A stretch of 64,000 nt of DNA from Halocaridina rubra (GCA_037179515.1 JAXCGZ010005667.1:185001-249000); one strand, 5' to 3'; numbered from the stretch's first letter, positions 13,446-59,214 are shown. The notes: generated by a model from the letters alone, not told the origin. Program-made: numbers and translations.

Positions 13446-13640
13446 TATATATATATATATATATATATAGTGACTTACTGCAAGCATCCTTCACTTATAA
13501 AATGCAACATATCTTATTCCTAAAACATTTATCAGTGTCGAATTAATATTTCTATTTAGCTTAATAGAAAAAAATATTTTGGATATTGTCTACACTTTTT
13601 TTCATGTGTGACACCGAGATAGGCAAAAACTGCCCTCATC
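13446..13640. other. Intergenic or intronic spacer
   Basis: A short TA tract (13446-13468) and about 170 bp of AT-rich DNA without a recognisable gene. Confidence 0.6.
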
Positions 13641-14270
13641 AATAAAGGCCCGGGCACGAGAAAACACCAAGACGAAGGAAAAGAGACAGGTTAAGGACAA
13701 GGTAAAGATGAGGTAATGTTACACTAAGGAAAATGACAGAAAAAAAAAAGTCAAAGTACAGAGGACCTAGAGATATGGAGGATTAGGCCAAGAGATGACG
13801 ATAGATCCACTTTTTGAAGGATGATAGGTCATAATAATTAGGAAAGACAGAAGGAGGAAGAGAGTTCCAGTCTGGAGGTAGATGGGAAGAAGCAGTCGCT
13901 GCACAGACCAATCAGCGAGTTACAAATCTCCACACAGTACCTGTGAGATGAGGCCGCTTAGTGAGTGTTCGTGGCCTCGGCAGTGGGGGAGGGATGCAAC
14001 GCGCCAACTCATCAGAGCAGTGATGGAAGTAGTAGTAACAGAAAAGAGAAAGGGAAGATACCTTATGGCGAGGAGAGAGAGAATCCAGATTAGAAGTAAG
14101 AGAAGGATCATTAATGAGTCTGACTGCCTTAGATTCAACCCTATCAAGGAGATAAGTATAAGAAGAAGCACCCCAGATGTGCGAGCAGTATTCTAAACAG
14201 GGACGAATTAGACCTTTATAGATTTTAAGTAACTGTAAAGAGGAAAGGTAATGAAGAAAACGAAACAAGA
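13640..14270 (-). pseudogene. Decayed LINE, reverse transcriptase C-terminal region
   Basis: The minus-strand reading gives LLKIYKGLIRPCLEYCSHIW, then TYLLDRVESKAVRLIND and HKVSSLSLFCYYYFHHCSDE. This is the thumb/C-terminal region typical of Jockey/CR1-group LINE reverse transcriptases. A frame change is needed after about 13910, where the reading continues through LPSTSRLELSSSSVFPN. It ends near GACACCGAGATAGGC (13610-13625), followed by the start of the TA/T-rich spacer. There is no catalytic core or endonuclease, so it is a 5'-truncated dead copy. Confidence 0.75.
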
Positions 14271-17799
<3,529 letters not shown>

Positions 17800-20110
17800 T
17801 TTCAAGGTAACCCTTCCCCACACTCACCCATCCCATTTTGAGTGAGGAGCAAGTGCAGGAAATTCCTCTGGGTCACGTCCTTTATTCACAATGTCTCTCC
17901 ATATGGCACATCTCAAACTCTCTTTTCGGCTCAACTAATGTACCATGTGCACACAGCATTATCTTCATACCATCCATACATCTCATTACTGGTACTTCCA
18001 CCTGGCCTTAGTCCAACTGCCTATGTTTTTCATACCCTCTTTGCAATGTATTCACCATTCATTTTTACCATATGCCCAAACCATGCAGCACTCCTTTGGT
18101 CAAACATAGCAGAAAACTTTCTTCAAATGCCCGTTTTCTGCCACACCAGCAAATATTTCACTCTATCTATTCATAACACACCTACCATACTTCTCAAACA
18201 GCAAATCACCATTACATCTAATCTCGTCCTTTCATCCTCTCCTCAATATTCAACGTCATAGGCACAATCACTCCTCTCTACAGCCTCCTTGTTAAATTTG
18301 CTATTCAATATTTCTTTGTCTTCATATTTTTCATCCAACCATGACATTTAATTGCTTTCTTCACTCTGTAACTCTCCTTCCCATATGTTGCTAGTGTGAT
18401 TCCTCCATTCACTTTAACGTTGAATCAACCTGCCTCCATCAACATATCTTGTACTTTCAAGTTTATTTTAATACACATTCACTAAAAAATTTCCTTATCT
18501 CACCCAACCACACAAAGTCAGGTCACCAAATGCTTTAGCATCTCTGTGGAATTAGCTAAGAGTGCAGTCATCTGCCATTATCAATTGCTCCATATTCATT
18601 AAACTTTCACTGTCACCCAATAATTTCACATTCTACCTAGTAGTCTTACATTTACTTTCCATAACATTTAATCCTTATATAAATTGAACAATAATATTTA
18701 CCTGACACACCCTGATTCAACCCTTGAGAGAATTGAAAATAACAGACTAATCAATCCCTTTCAGACCTATTTGTTCTGGGTATTCATGGAATGAACTCTC
18801 CTCAACCACTCACTCTCATCATTCCAGACTCACACACACTATGTAAGACTACTGAACACTTTCAAAAGCATAACAGCCCACAGTATTTCTCTATCAACTT
18901 TGTCATTGCAATTTTTCCAAGTCCATGGATGCGGAAAATATGCGTTAGGCTTTTTCCAGGTACTTCTCACACCTGCACTAGCAGCCACGTCCTTTAAAAT
19001 CCAGGTTGTACTTCCCAGATCTCTTAAGTTACTCTTATAATTCTCTTAATCCACACATGCCCAATCAATTGGGGCGTTCCCTTACAAAGAATATTCAGTA
19101 ACTTCATCCATTCTTCTAGTTCCTCACCTGTTAGCATGCCCTCCAGCAAACACCTATGGAACCCTGGTTCCATATCAGTTGTCGTTACTTTCAGTGTCAC
19201 TTGTATTGGCTCTCTCATGACTGCCTTATCAGTATCTCCTACAGCCATAATCACCATCTCTCAGTCATCCCCTTTAGCTAGTTTTACCTCCCTACCACTC
19301 GCCTCCTAACACTTTTTACTTCAACCTAAAACATCTTTTCTTTTCCTTTTAATCTTCTTACACAAATATCTACTCCATCTGACATCCAATCTTTATTTTT
19401 GGCTTTCTCACCATGTGCTTCATAACTTTCCTCTTCACTCTATACTGCTCAATTATCTTTTGCAACCGTACCTTATAGGTTCTAGTCCTTTCTGCAACTG
19501 CTGCATTCACAGTCTACTCTTTTGTTTCCACATGTATCTCATCTGACATGCTATTTCTGCAGAACTCAGTCTTCCTTAATACATTTACTTATTCTTTCCT
19601 TCCCTCCTCCACCTCCACTTTCGTTACATTCCACATATTCTTCAGACTTGTCTTATATGCAAATTCTATCTCATTATAATTCAATTCAGCAAATCTCTAG
19701 CACTTCCTTTCTTCACCTTTCATCCACTCTCAAGCATTTGTGCCTAACAGATAATGGTCAGACTTTCCACTCCTTCCAAAACATATTTACATCCAATAAG
19801 TTTCCTCTCACCCTCTTGACAATTAACATATAATCCATCAGCAGTCACCACAGTCAGTCAAATACACTACCAACATCCACTCTGACCCACATATTTTACA
19901 TGCATAAATCTTTTATTACAAGGTATTAAGAATAATCAGCTTCCTCTCAATACACATCCTTATAACTTGCTCTACACTTTCATGCCTTCCAGGCATACCA
20001 CTCTCCCCAAATTTTACCATCAACTGGCTCATCTACTCTAGCATTCAAGCCACGCTACAACACTACATTCACATTCATTCCAAACCCTTCTACTTCTGAC
20101 ACCCTAACAA
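17800..20110 (-). pseudogene. Decayed RTE-like LINE (endonuclease plus reverse transcriptase remnants)
   Basis: Minus-strand text in several frames matches the better-preserved LINE at 50318-53550. Near 20060 is a GLNARVDEPVDGKIWGE stretch like the endonuclease GDLNARVGD. Near 19100-19170 is MLTGEELEEWMKLLN, like the linker before reverse transcriptase. Near 18930 is NDKVDREILWAVMLLK. Near 18560-18640 are remnants of the FADD motif region. Near 18100 is RSAAWFGHMVKMNGEYIAKR, matching WFGHLERMDDE in the other copy. Many stops and frameshifts show old decay. The order (endonuclease at high coordinates) fixes the minus orientation. Confidence 0.7.
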
Positions 20111-20690
20111 CCATAAGTTCATTAGTAAATGATCTGAGTTATGGGACTGATTATTCAAAGAAACGGCAGTTAGCATACAAAAACTATTAAAAATGCATAC
20201 ATAATGTCTCCCATTGCTTGATAGGCTAATTTCATGTTATATTATCCAGTTATAAGAATAAGTTAGTTGGAATTTGAATTGTGTGCACTTATGCAGTGCT
20301 TACAATTTACCACTATCCAACTGCCTTGTTCTAACCTCATAAAATTAATCATGGAATTAGCTTATAAATTAGGTCTTCTTTTGAAACACAATACCAATCT
20401 CCTCACTTAAAGTTTCACTCGTTCCACAGATATGCACATTTTGAGACCCAGTTATAGAGGTTGACTGGAAATTTCCAATCAGAACCCTCTAATAAGCCTT
20501 GACTCTTTATAGGAGTGAATTGAAGGGAAGAAATCCGTCCAATTTCATTAGATTTCACAGCATGCGAGGGAGAAGGAAAGGCATTTTTATTTCTCTCCAC
20601 CCCATTGGGAAAAAAGAAGAAAATGCTGAGTAACAGAGAAAGATCTAATACATTAGAATCTGCAAAATTTACAAACTTTCAAGTACTTAC
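20110..20690. other. MCM2 intron start on the minus strand; no other feature
   Basis: AT-rich sequence immediately downstream of the MCM2 donor at 20690. No coding or repeat signal recognised. Confidence 0.5.
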
Positions 20691-49624
<28,934 letters not shown>

Positions 49625-49628
49625 TGTG

Positions 49629-49706
<78 letters not shown>
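49625..49706. repeat. (TA)n microsatellite
   Basis: About 75 bp of TA, preceded by TGTGTATG, between the 49297-49624 MITE and the array-bearing element. Confidence 0.96.
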
Positions 49707-49711
<5 letters not shown>

Positions 49712-50550
49712 CTAGTTCTTAGAATAACGCGAAGAGAGGTTCTCAGAAGTGAAGGGTAATGTGAAAATAGCATAATATAGCGAGTCATTTTCCATAAGAA
49801 ACAATGAAAATGAGTATAGATATATTTCACAACTGTACATAGACACACTATGCCAAAGATATAAGACCTGTAGTTATTTATATTAACATGCAAATAGTGT
49901 AGCATATAATAGATATACAGTTTTACTGTACAGTAAACAAATAAATGCACTCCATTATGCAGTGAGCAACAGGCATACACTGGGACATGCATGGTGGCCG
50001 TGAGCACAAGGATGCGGGAGAAAGAACCTCTATCTGCAAACGTTTTTGCTCTAGCATGCTTTTCCCTGACGATATTATATGGCGAGTTTGTGTGCTTTTT
50101 GTTCTTAATGCTTTTTTCCATTCTCGCCATACTATCCGATCCCATTAGGCGGAATAGGAGGAGGATGCGGGAGAACGAAGCTCTATCTGCAAACGTTTTG
50201 CCGCCTCCGTATCAGCTGATGCACTCTCGCACGCTATTTCCCTGATGATATTATATTTCAAGTTTATTTTCTGTTTGTTCTTAATGCTTTTTTTCCATTC
50301 TCTCCATAATGGTGGCGGTGCCCTGTGAAGGCGGGCACAACAATAAAAAATAGCCCCAACGTATTTCCTGCATGTTGTAAGAGGCGACTAATAGTGGACG
50401 GGGCAAGGAGACTGGGAATCCCCCCCTTGTATTAACCTCCCGCAAGACGTCAAAAAAGAAGGGGAGTAGAAGGCAGAATAACTTCTCCCCAAACTCTAGT
50501 TTTGGGGTGTCTAAATGTGCGTGGTTGTAGTATGAAAGAGAGCAAAAGAT

Positions 50551-51333
50551 GTGAGATTGGATATATATTTAGTAAGAGGAGGATGGATGTATTGGCATTG
50601 TGAGATGAAGATGAAAGGAAAAGGGGAAGTGGTATTTGGTGATGTGACAGGTAGGGTGTCTGGGGTTGAATGGGTGAGAGCGAGAGGTGTGGCATTATTG
50701 CTGAGCGAATGGATGGTAAATAAGGTAGTGGAATGGAAAGAAGTGTCATCTAGGCTGATGTGGGTGAGGGCTAGTATAGGTAGGGAATGTTGGGCTTTTG
50801 TTACTGCGTATGGGCCAGGATGTGAGAGAAGTGAGGAAGAGCGAGATGAATTCTGGAATGAGTTAACTGAGTGTGTGGATGATCTGAGTAGAAGGAACTA
50901 TGAAGTTGTGTTGGGTGACTTGAATGCCAGAGTGGGTGATGGAGAGGTAGAAGGTGTTATAGGAAAGTATGGGGTACCAGGTGGAAATGAGAGTGGCGAA
51001 GGACTATTAGATATGTGTGTGGAGCAAGAGTTGGTGATAGCTAATAGTTTTTTCAAGAAGTTTATAAATAAGTATACATGGATGAGAGCGGCAAATGCAG
51101 GAGTGAAAGAAAGAGCATTGATGAATTATGTGTTGGTAGCAAAGAGCATGATTGGTAGAGTGAAAGATGTGCATGGATATAGGGGTGTGGCTGCTGGGAT
51201 GTCTGATCATTTTTTGGTTGAAGCAAAAGAGTGGGGAAATAGAGTGGGGGGATGTAGAAGGGAAATGGTGAAGGTGGAAGAGATGAAAAAGCCAGAGACA
51301 GGAATATCAGGACAGGTTGAAAGTGGCATATGA
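50551..51333 (+). pseudogene. LINE endonuclease domain
   Basis: The open frame of 260 codons contains VTAYGPGCERSEEERDEFWN, VVLGDLNARVGDGEVEG (catalytic GDxN) and the final-strand GVAAGMSDHFLVEAK (SDH motif). This is the usual apurinic-type endonuclease that nicks the insertion target. The first strand before 50551 (VLALCEMKMKG) carries a conserved Glu in another frame. The domain looks complete in motifs. Confidence 0.8.
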
Positions 51334-52019
51334 TAGGGTGAGAGAAAGAGAAGTTGGGGGAGTTAGAGGAGGAATGGGGGTTGATGAAAGAATGTTTTGT
51401 GGGACATGCAAGTGGTGTGTGGAAAGAGGTTTGTTGGAGGTGGCATGAGGAGGGGCAGCGAGTGGTGGAATGAAGGGTGAAAATTAAGGTGGATGAGAGA
51501 AAGAGGGCTTTTGAGGAATGGCTGCAGTGTACCAGTAGGGAGAATTATGAAAGATATATGGAGAAAAATGTGGAAACCAAGCGGAAGGTAGATTGAGAGA
51601 AGAGGTTGATAAATGTTAGGTGGGGACTGGATTAGTAGGTTATATGAGGAAAATAAAAAGAAGTGAAGAGAGTAAGGAGGGGTGGATCGAGGATGGAAGA
51701 GACAGTGAAAGATGTGAATGGACAGATGTTAAGAGGGAACAATGCAAGGAAAAGATGGGCAGAATATTTTGAGTGCTTGCTGAATGTTGAGGAAGATAGA
51801 GAGGCAGCTATGGTGGCAGTGGGGGGGGGGGTTCAAGTGGCAGTAATGGGAGATGAAAATGAGAGAGATTACAAGAGAGGAGGTGAAAAGGGTATTGTAT
51901 GAAGCGAAAGCAGGTAAAGCAATTGGAATGGATGGTGTGAGAGCAGAGATGTTGAAAGAAGGGGGTGTGACTGCATTGGAATGGTTAGTGAGTGTGTTTA
52001 ATATATGATTTATGTAGTA

Positions 52020-53290
52020 AATGGTGCCAGTGGAATGGGTGATTGCTTGTATAGTGCCCCTATACAAAGGTAAGGGAGATGTGTATGAATGCAGTAATTT
52101 TAGGGGTATAATTTTGTTCAGTGAGGTAGGAAAAGTATATGGTAGGATACTGATTAATAGGATTAGAGATAAGAAAGAAAACGTGATCGAAGAAGTGCAG
52201 TGGTTTTAGGAGAGGTAGAGGTTGTATAGATCAGATTTTTATAGTTAGGCAGTTATGTGAGAAATATTTAGCAAAGGGTAAGGATGTGTATTCTGAATTT
52301 TTGGATCTGGAGAAAGCGTATGATAGAGTTGATAAGAAAGGCAATGTGGAATGTTTTGAGGTTATATGGAATTGATTGTAAACTGTTGCATGCAGTGAAG
52401 AGTTTGTATGAGGGCAGTAGAGCTTGTGTTAGGGTAGGGAATGAAGTGAGTGAGTGGTTTCCAGTGAGTGTGGGACTGAGACAGGGATGTGTGATGTCAC
52501 CATGGCTGTTCCATATGTATATTGATGGAGTCGTAAGAGAGATGAATGAGCGAGTGCGTGGTCAAGGTTTGAGTATGGTAGATGGGTACGATAACGAGTG
52601 AGAGCTGAATCAGTTGCTGTTTGCAGATGATACTGTGGTGGTGGCAGATTCAGAGGAGAAGCTGTGTCAGTTAGTGTCAGAATTTGGAATGGTGTGTGAG
52701 AGAAGGAAGATGCGAGTGAATGTGGGAAAGATTAGGGTTATGAGCTGTAAAAGAAATGAGGATGGCGCTGGATTGAATGTTATGTTGAATGGAGAGACAC
52801 TTGAAGAAGTTGATCACTTTAAGTATTTAGGCTTGGTTATAGCTGCAAATGGTGGAGTGGAAGCAGATGTGTGTCACAGAGTGAATGAAGGATGTAAAGT
52901 GTTGGGTGCCTTGAAAGGAGTGATGAAGAATAGAGGGTTGAAAATGAATGTTAAGAAAGTTTTGTATGAGAAAGTGGTTGTGCCAACAGTGATGTATGGA
53001 TTAGAGTTATGGGGTATGAGACTAAGTGAGAGACGGAAACTGTGTTTGAGATGAAATGCCTGAGGATTATGATTGGTGTATCTCGTTGAATAGGGTTAGG
53101 AACGATGTGGTAAGAGCAAGAACGGGTGTGAGGAGAGAATTTGCAGCCACAGTAGATATGATAGTTCTGAGATGGTTTGGCCATTTGGAAAGGATGGATG
53201 ATGAAACTGCTGAAAAAGGTGATGAATGCGAGCAGTTGATGGGAGAAATGCTAGAGACAGACCTAGGTTTGGGTGGATGGATGGAGTAAA
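52020..53290 (+). pseudogene. LINE reverse transcriptase domain
   Basis: Motifs in order, across frame changes at about 52205, 52290 and 52605: PLYKGKGDVYECSNFRGI, GKDVYSEFLDLEKAYDRVD (first Asp), SVGLRQGCVMSPWLFHMYID, LLFADDTVVVADSEEKL (catalytic FADD), HFKYLGLVIAANGG and the C-terminal VLRWFGHLERMDDE. It is a recognisable but inactive enzyme because of in-frame stops. Confidence 0.85.
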
Positions 53291-54279
53291 GAGAGCCCTG
53301 AGTGATAGGAGGATGAATGTGAGGGAAGCAAGTGAGCGTGCTAGGAATAGGAACGAGTGGCGAGCGATTATGACGCAGCTCTGATGGGCATCTGCTGTTA
53401 CCATGGGAGAATGGTCTGTGGCACTCCAGCAGTGCCATCTGAATGGTCGCTAGCTCCCTCGTCATTGCCCATAGAGCAAAGTAATCCCCTTATTTCTTTT
53501 TTATGTCAACTACCCCCCAATTGGGGGAGACAGCCAAGGTAGATAGATTAATCGGTAGAAAAGTGGGAGGATGCGGGAGAACGAATCTCTATCTGCAAAC
53601 GTTGTGCCGCCTCCATATCACCTGATGCACTCTCGCACGCTATTTCCCTGACGATATTATATCGCAAGTTTGTTCTTAATGCTCATCCACGTACTGTACT
53701 TAGCATTTTTTCCATTCTTTCCATAATCTCCGATCGCATTAAGCGGTAGAAGAGGAGGAGGATGCGGGAGAACAAAGCTCTATCTGCAAACGTTTTGCCG
53801 CCTCCATATCAGTTGATGCACTCTCACACGCTATTTCCCTGACGATATTATTGCGCAAGTTTATTTGCTGTTTGTTCTTAATGCCTTTTTTCCATTCTCT
53901 CCATAATATTCGATCGCATTAAGCAGTAGAAGAGGAGGAGGATGCGGGAGAACGAAGCTCTATCTGCAATCGTTTTGCCGCCTCCATATGAGCTGATGCA
54001 ACCTCGCATGCTTTTTTCCTGACAATATACAAACCTTAACACAACACAATTAGAACAAGCGATATATCCACGCAGTATGCTGGGTAAGAAGACACTGAAG
54101 CACATGGCAGCATGGCGGAAAAGTGCCTCCTACGTAGTCGATTATTTACTAAACTGAAATTTTTTTTCTAAAATTTTTTTGGATGGGCATTATTCGTGAA
54201 TTTTGTATTTTTTTACTATTATTTTTTGAGGCATTATTCCAATTTTGCGGATTTTGAACACGCACAAAAAGCGACTAGA

Positions 54280-54397
<118 letters not shown>

Positions 54398-54585
54398 GTT
54401 CCTTTTATACGCGATTTTTTTATACACAAAATTGCAATAACACCCCCAAAAAATAATAGTAAAAAAATTCAAATTTTGCAAATATCGCCCTAAAAAAAAA
54501 AAAAAAAAAAAAAAAAAACTTCCACGAGTACAAAGAGGATTGCGATAAGAAAAGATCATCATCATCATTAAAAATTATATATATA

Positions 54586-56657
54586 CAGTGTTCCCCCCCT
54601 TATCGCGGTAGTTCGGTTCTGGGACCCAGCGCAAACCAGGAAAGCCGCGGAGTAGGATCAGCCTATATGTACATAGATATTTTAATTTATTTTTACGTTT
54701 ACACAGTATAAACCCTACCTGTACTGTTAACAAACCACCCTTTACTTCATAAATAACAGCATGCAACGTAAATTTATATGAAAGTGATAGATAAAATTAC
54801 GGTGAATGAAGTGGTAATTACATGACATACTCATTTACAATTATTTTTAAGGATACGTACTGTATAAACCCTCCCTGCACTGTAAAAAAAAACACCCTTT
54901 ACATTATAAATAACAGCAAGCAACGTAAATGTTTATGAAAGTGATAGGAAAACTTACCGTGAATGAGGTGATGATGACGTGACATACATAGGTACAGTAT
55001 TATACAATTATTTTTAAGTTTACGTAAAATAGCAGCCGACATCCACAAACTTTTTTCCTTCTTTCAACATATCTAAGAGTTTCACTTTATCTACAATGGC
55101 TAACATTTTCCTTTGCTGCTTAGGCTCACTACAAGAAGCCTTATAAGATGAAGGATGCTTGGGAGGCATTGCAAAGGTTAAAATATGCGAGTGAAAAAAT
55201 CACAAGCAAAACGTACTAATAAGCACAACGAGAGTTACACTGAGCGAGTGAGGCGGCACATTGGAAATTGGAGGGAAAAGCAAACTGCATGAAAAACAAT
55301 TCTGTGATTCGTCGTCTCCCGACCTTTCAGCCAATAGCATTCCATGAGCTATCTCACGTAGGTGAGAGCTACTGGAAATATAATTATATATGCTAGCTCA
55401 CGTAGCTATCGGACACTACATATTTCGCAAGATGCAATACTGTGAGGTTATACTGTACGTACGTATATCTAAATTTATGTTTTTTACTGTTTTATTATTC
55501 TTAGGCTAGGAAATACTTGTTTTATTAATAAAATAATGAAAATCTTAATATTCACAAGGTTACCTAGGTGAGAGCCTTTGCGTTTTCCGAAACACTGATA
55601 CCGGTATCGTATTTTACGTGGTGCAATACTGTTTACTATTTTTTACTGTTTTATTATTCTTAGGCTAAGAAATACATTTTTTTATCAATAAAATCATGAA
55701 ACTACTGGAAATATAAATATATATGCTAGCTCAAGTAGCTATCAGACACTATTTCGCATGATGCAATAATGTAAGTTATACTGTACGTACATACGTATAT
55801 CTACATTTATGTATATGCTAGCTCACGTAGCTATCGGACACTATTTCGCATGATGCAATACTGTGAGTTATACTGTACGTACGTATATCTAAATTTATGT
55901 TTTTTACTATTTTTTTACAGTTTTGTTATTCTTAGGCTAGGAAATACTTGCTTTATCAATAAAATAATGAAAATTTTAATATTCACTGGGTCATATAGGT
56001 GACAGCCTTTGCATTTTCCGAAACACTGATACCGGTATCGTATTTTACGTGGTGCAAGACTGTTTACTATTTTTTACTGTTTTATTATTCTTAGGCTAAG
56101 AAATATGTTTTTTTAATCAATAAAATCATGAAACTACTGGAAATATAAATATTTATGCTAGCTCACGTAGCTGCGACCAAAATACATTGTACGCTATCGA
56201 ACACTATTTCGCATGATGCAATACCGTGAGTTATACTGTAAGTACGTATATCATTCAGTTATTAATTAGTACAATGTATATTAATTTAAAATTAATTTAC
56301 TTATTTGATGATTGTACAAAATCTATTGTATTAATTAATTGTAATTTGGACCAAATATTCCTTTTGTAAAGATTATACTTTTCAAAAGAGGTGGTAAATA
56401 AACGTATATATCTATCTAAATTTATGTTTTTTTTTACTATTTTTTACTGTTTTATTATTCGTAGGCTGGGAATATATTTTTTTTTATCAGTTAGATAATG
56501 AAATATGTTTTTTCAATAAAAAAATTATAATGAGAATTTTTTTTATATTTTAATATTTTTGCATATACCCATAAAATAAAATAATAATTTATATATAAAA
56601 AAAAAACGCGATACAGTGAGAACGCGAACCAAGAAACAAATAAGCGGGGGAACACTG
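54586..56657 (-). mobile_element. Tigger-like non-autonomous element (2072 bp)
   Basis: The left end CAGTGTTCCCCCCCTTATCG and right end ...GCGGGGGAACACTG are inverted repeats with TA at 54584-54585 and 56658-56659. On the minus strand it keeps a partial transposase N-terminus (55045-55169) and then four or more leader units (about 55370-56270). In the leader there is one 150 bp block (56270-56400, TTAATTAGTACAATGTATAT) not seen in other copies. Confidence 0.85.
55045..55169 (-). pseudogene. Tigger transposase N-terminal fragment, unspliced form
   Basis: The reading MPPKHPSSYKASCSEPKQQR continues to MLAIVDKVKLLDMLKEGK without the intron seen in shorter copies, then ends in subterminal sequence. 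It is like 5806-6065 but shorter. Confidence 0.6.
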
Positions 56658-56658
56658 T

Positions 56659-56669
56659 ATGTATGTATG

Positions 56670-56755
<86 letters not shown>
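56659..56755. repeat. (TA)n microsatellite
   Basis: A TATG-rich start and then about 75 bp of TA, lying exactly between two element ends (CACTG at 56657 and AGTGTTCCCCC at 56757). Confidence 0.96.
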
Positions 56756-56760
<5 letters not shown>

Positions 56761-57330
56761 TTCCCCCAGTTATTCGCGTTTTATTTATTTTTTTTTTGAC
56801 AAAAGGATGGGCCAAAAAATGATAAAATAAAACAGACTTTATCAGGTTGTAAAGAGAAACAGAGATGGAGAGTGTAATGACCTGTCAGATGTGAAGGGAT
56901 TATAAAAGATGTGTAATGAATATCCAGCTCTCTGCTGGGTTTTAATATACCTCTGCATTACTTTCATGATGTCTATTCCGATAATTCTGCTTATATCTTC
57001 TTCTTCTTATTATTATTATTATTGGCAATAATAATTTTCCTTTGATGATTGTGGAGATTATTATCATCATCATCATTATTATTATTATTAAGGGCTCATC
57101 ATTGTTTGTACATCTGTTGGTTTATTTACTTTTAATAACTGTGTAAAGTGCCCCTCCCTAGTTGGCTGGGACAAAGAGTGTGGGGGTTGGGTTGGGTAGA
57201 ATAGAATGTTGGAGAGAGAGAGAGAGAGAGAGAGAATCTTTAAGTAACTCTTGTTCATTCAACCAAAACTAATTATTTATAGTAAAAATAATGGTTTAAT
57301 TACGAATTCGTAACAATAATGATGATGATG

Positions 57331-57364
<34 letters not shown>

Positions 57365-57746
57365 TGATGATAATAATACTAATAATCTCCCAAACCATCA
57401 TCAAAGGAAAATTATTTTTGCCAATAAAAATAATAATAATAATATCTAAGGAGAATTTTTAGAATAGACATCATGAAAGTAATGCAGAGGTATAGTAAAC
57501 CCAGCAGAGAGCTGGATATTCATTACACATCTTTTATAATCCCTTCACATCTGACAGGTCATTACACTCTACATCTCTGTTTCTCTTTACGGCCAGATAA
57601 AGGCCGTTTTATTTTATCATTTTTGGCCTGTCATGGTGTCATAATCATCTTTAAATAATTTTTTTTTTTAAAAGGCTGATCCTACTCCGCGGTATTCCTG
57701 GTTCGCGCCGGGTCCCGGAACCGAACTACTGCGATAAGGGAGGGAA

Positions 57747-57751
<5 letters not shown>
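56756..57751. mobile_element. Complete foldback MITE with Tigger-type ends (996 bp)
   Basis: The ends are AGTGTTCCCCCAGTTATTCG and ...GCGATAAGGGAGGGAACACT. The left arm (56805-57000) and right arm (57450-57655) are reverse complements (CAGAGATGGAGAGTGTAATG and CATTACACTCTACATCTCTG). Between them are ATT/GAT repeats and a short GA tract (57212-57234). It serves as the uninterrupted reference for the element at 10294-12604. Confidence 0.8.
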
Positions 57752-57831
<80 letters not shown>

Positions 57832-58084
57832 GTATTGGCATTTATGATCCTACTAGGAATCCTGTTCCATGCATCAGCTACTCTACAGTATTACCTAACC
57901 AATTTCCCCTTTGAACCTAAATTTATAAAGCTTAAATCCATTACCCATTACGAGTTCTGGTTTGATCATGAATTTTTAAAACTTTATTAATATCATCCTT
58001 GTTAATCCCTTCAAACCATTTATACAACACAATCATATCCCCCTAACTCTGCTTGCTTTGGTTATTTATAATTTTTATTTTATC
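57752..58084. other. (TA)n tract and a 250 bp unplaced repeat-like segment
   Basis: TA repeats run to about 57826. 57832-58060 (GATCCTACTAGGAATCCTGT, then TTAATCCCTTCAAACCATTT and ATCATATCCCCCTAACTCTG) looks like a retroelement 3' tail, but I could not match it to another copy in this window. Confidence 0.5.
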
Positions 58085-58426
58085 TTGTTACTTGCTCACG
58101 GCCACCATGCATGTCCCAGTGTACTGTATGACTGTTGCCCACTGCATCATAGAGTACAGTACAGTAATGTATGTTAATTTCCTGCTGTAATGTGAATATG
58201 AATATTTTTGTATACTCACAAAAATAATTACAGGGCTTTCTACTTTGCTATGTTGTAATATGTTTTTACTTATCTTATATCTTTGGCAAGGTGTGTCTAT
58301 GTAAGGTTTGGAAGGTATCTATGCCCTTTATAATTGTTTCTTATGGAAAATGACTCGTTTTTTCACGCAATTTTCCATTTACCTGACACTTCTGAGAACC
58401 TATCTAGGCTTTATTCTCAGAACTAG

Positions 58427-58431
<5 letters not shown>
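58085..58431 (-). mobile_element. Truncated copy of the array-bearing element (left end only)
   Basis: The reverse complement gives ACACCTAGTTCTGAGAATAA, GGTTCTCAGAAGTG and CGAGTCATTTTCCATAAG. It continues to CACTGGGACATGCATGGTGG, matching 49707-49995. It ends at GTGAGCAAG, before the array, and contains none of the 160-190 bp units. Confidence 0.7.

Positions 58432-58502
<71 letters not shown>
58432..58502. repeat. (TA)n microsatellite
   Basis: About 70 bp of TA between the left end of the truncated array element and the foldback MITE starting at 58508. Confidence 0.97.
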
Positions 58503-58509
<7 letters not shown>

Positions 58510-59130
58510 GAAATCCCTCGCTATTTCGCGGTTCACCTATTGCGGATTTTTTTGGGCAAAAAAATAAATAAATAAATAGAAAAAAAAAAAAATTAAGATT
58601 ATTGTGACATCAGGATGGGCCAAAAAATGATAAAATAAAACAGACTTTATCAGACTGTAAAGAGAAACAGAGATGGAGAGTGTAAATACCTGTCAGATGC
58701 GAAGGGATTATAAAAGATGTGTAATGAATATCCAGATCTCTGCTGGGTTTTAATATACCTCTGCATTACTTTCATGATGTCTACAGTTTTCCTTCCATTA
58801 TCGCGAGGGTTCGGTTCTGGGACCCGGCGCGAGACAGGAAAATAGCAGAGTAGGATCAGCCTATATGTACAAAAGATATTTTAATTTATTTTTACGTTTA
58901 CACCGCATAAACAGTATAAACCCTCCCTGTACTGTTAACAAACCACCCTTTACTTCATAAATAACAGCATGCAAGCATAAATTTATATGACATACTCATG
59001 TACATAGGTACTTAACAATTATTTTTACGTTTACTGTATAAACCCTCCCTGCACTGTTAAAAAACCACCATTTACTTTATAAATAACAGCTTGCAATGTA
59101 AATTTACATGTACGTGATAGGTAAACTTAC

Positions 59131-59214
59131 CTTATCTGTTATGGTTAACATTTTCCTTTGCCGCTTAGGCTCACTACAAGAAGCCTTAGAAGATGAAGGA
59201 TGCTTGGGAGGCAT
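59131..59214 (-). pseudogene. Tigger first exon (28 codons), copy 1 of a local duplication
   Basis: The reading MPPKHPSSSKASCSEPKRQR continues to MLTITDK without a stop, followed by GTAAGT. It has the same length as 6823-6906 and 41017-41100. Confidence 0.7.

Larger units (their letters stand above)
50318..53550 (+). mobile_element. RTE-like LINE, nearly full length but decayed
   Basis: It starts with a leader (GGCGGTGCCCTGTGAAGGCG, then GTAAGAGGCGACTAATAGTG) common in arthropod elements of this kind. The endonuclease (50551-51333), reverse transcriptase (about 52020-53040) and C-terminal region follow in plus orientation. It ends after CAATTGGGGGAGACAGCCAA in a short GTAGATAGATTA tail instead of poly-A, as in RTE-type elements. 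Multiple frameshifts and stops are present. A related, older copy lies at 17800-20110. Confidence 0.8.

Noticed and set aside
17842..18261. Plus-strand frame of 139 codons
   Set aside because: It is the complement of the decayed LINE; the minus-strand text carries the LINE motifs.
50991..54105. Minus-strand frames opposite the RTE-like LINE
   Set aside because: Shadow frames of a purine-rich coding strand.
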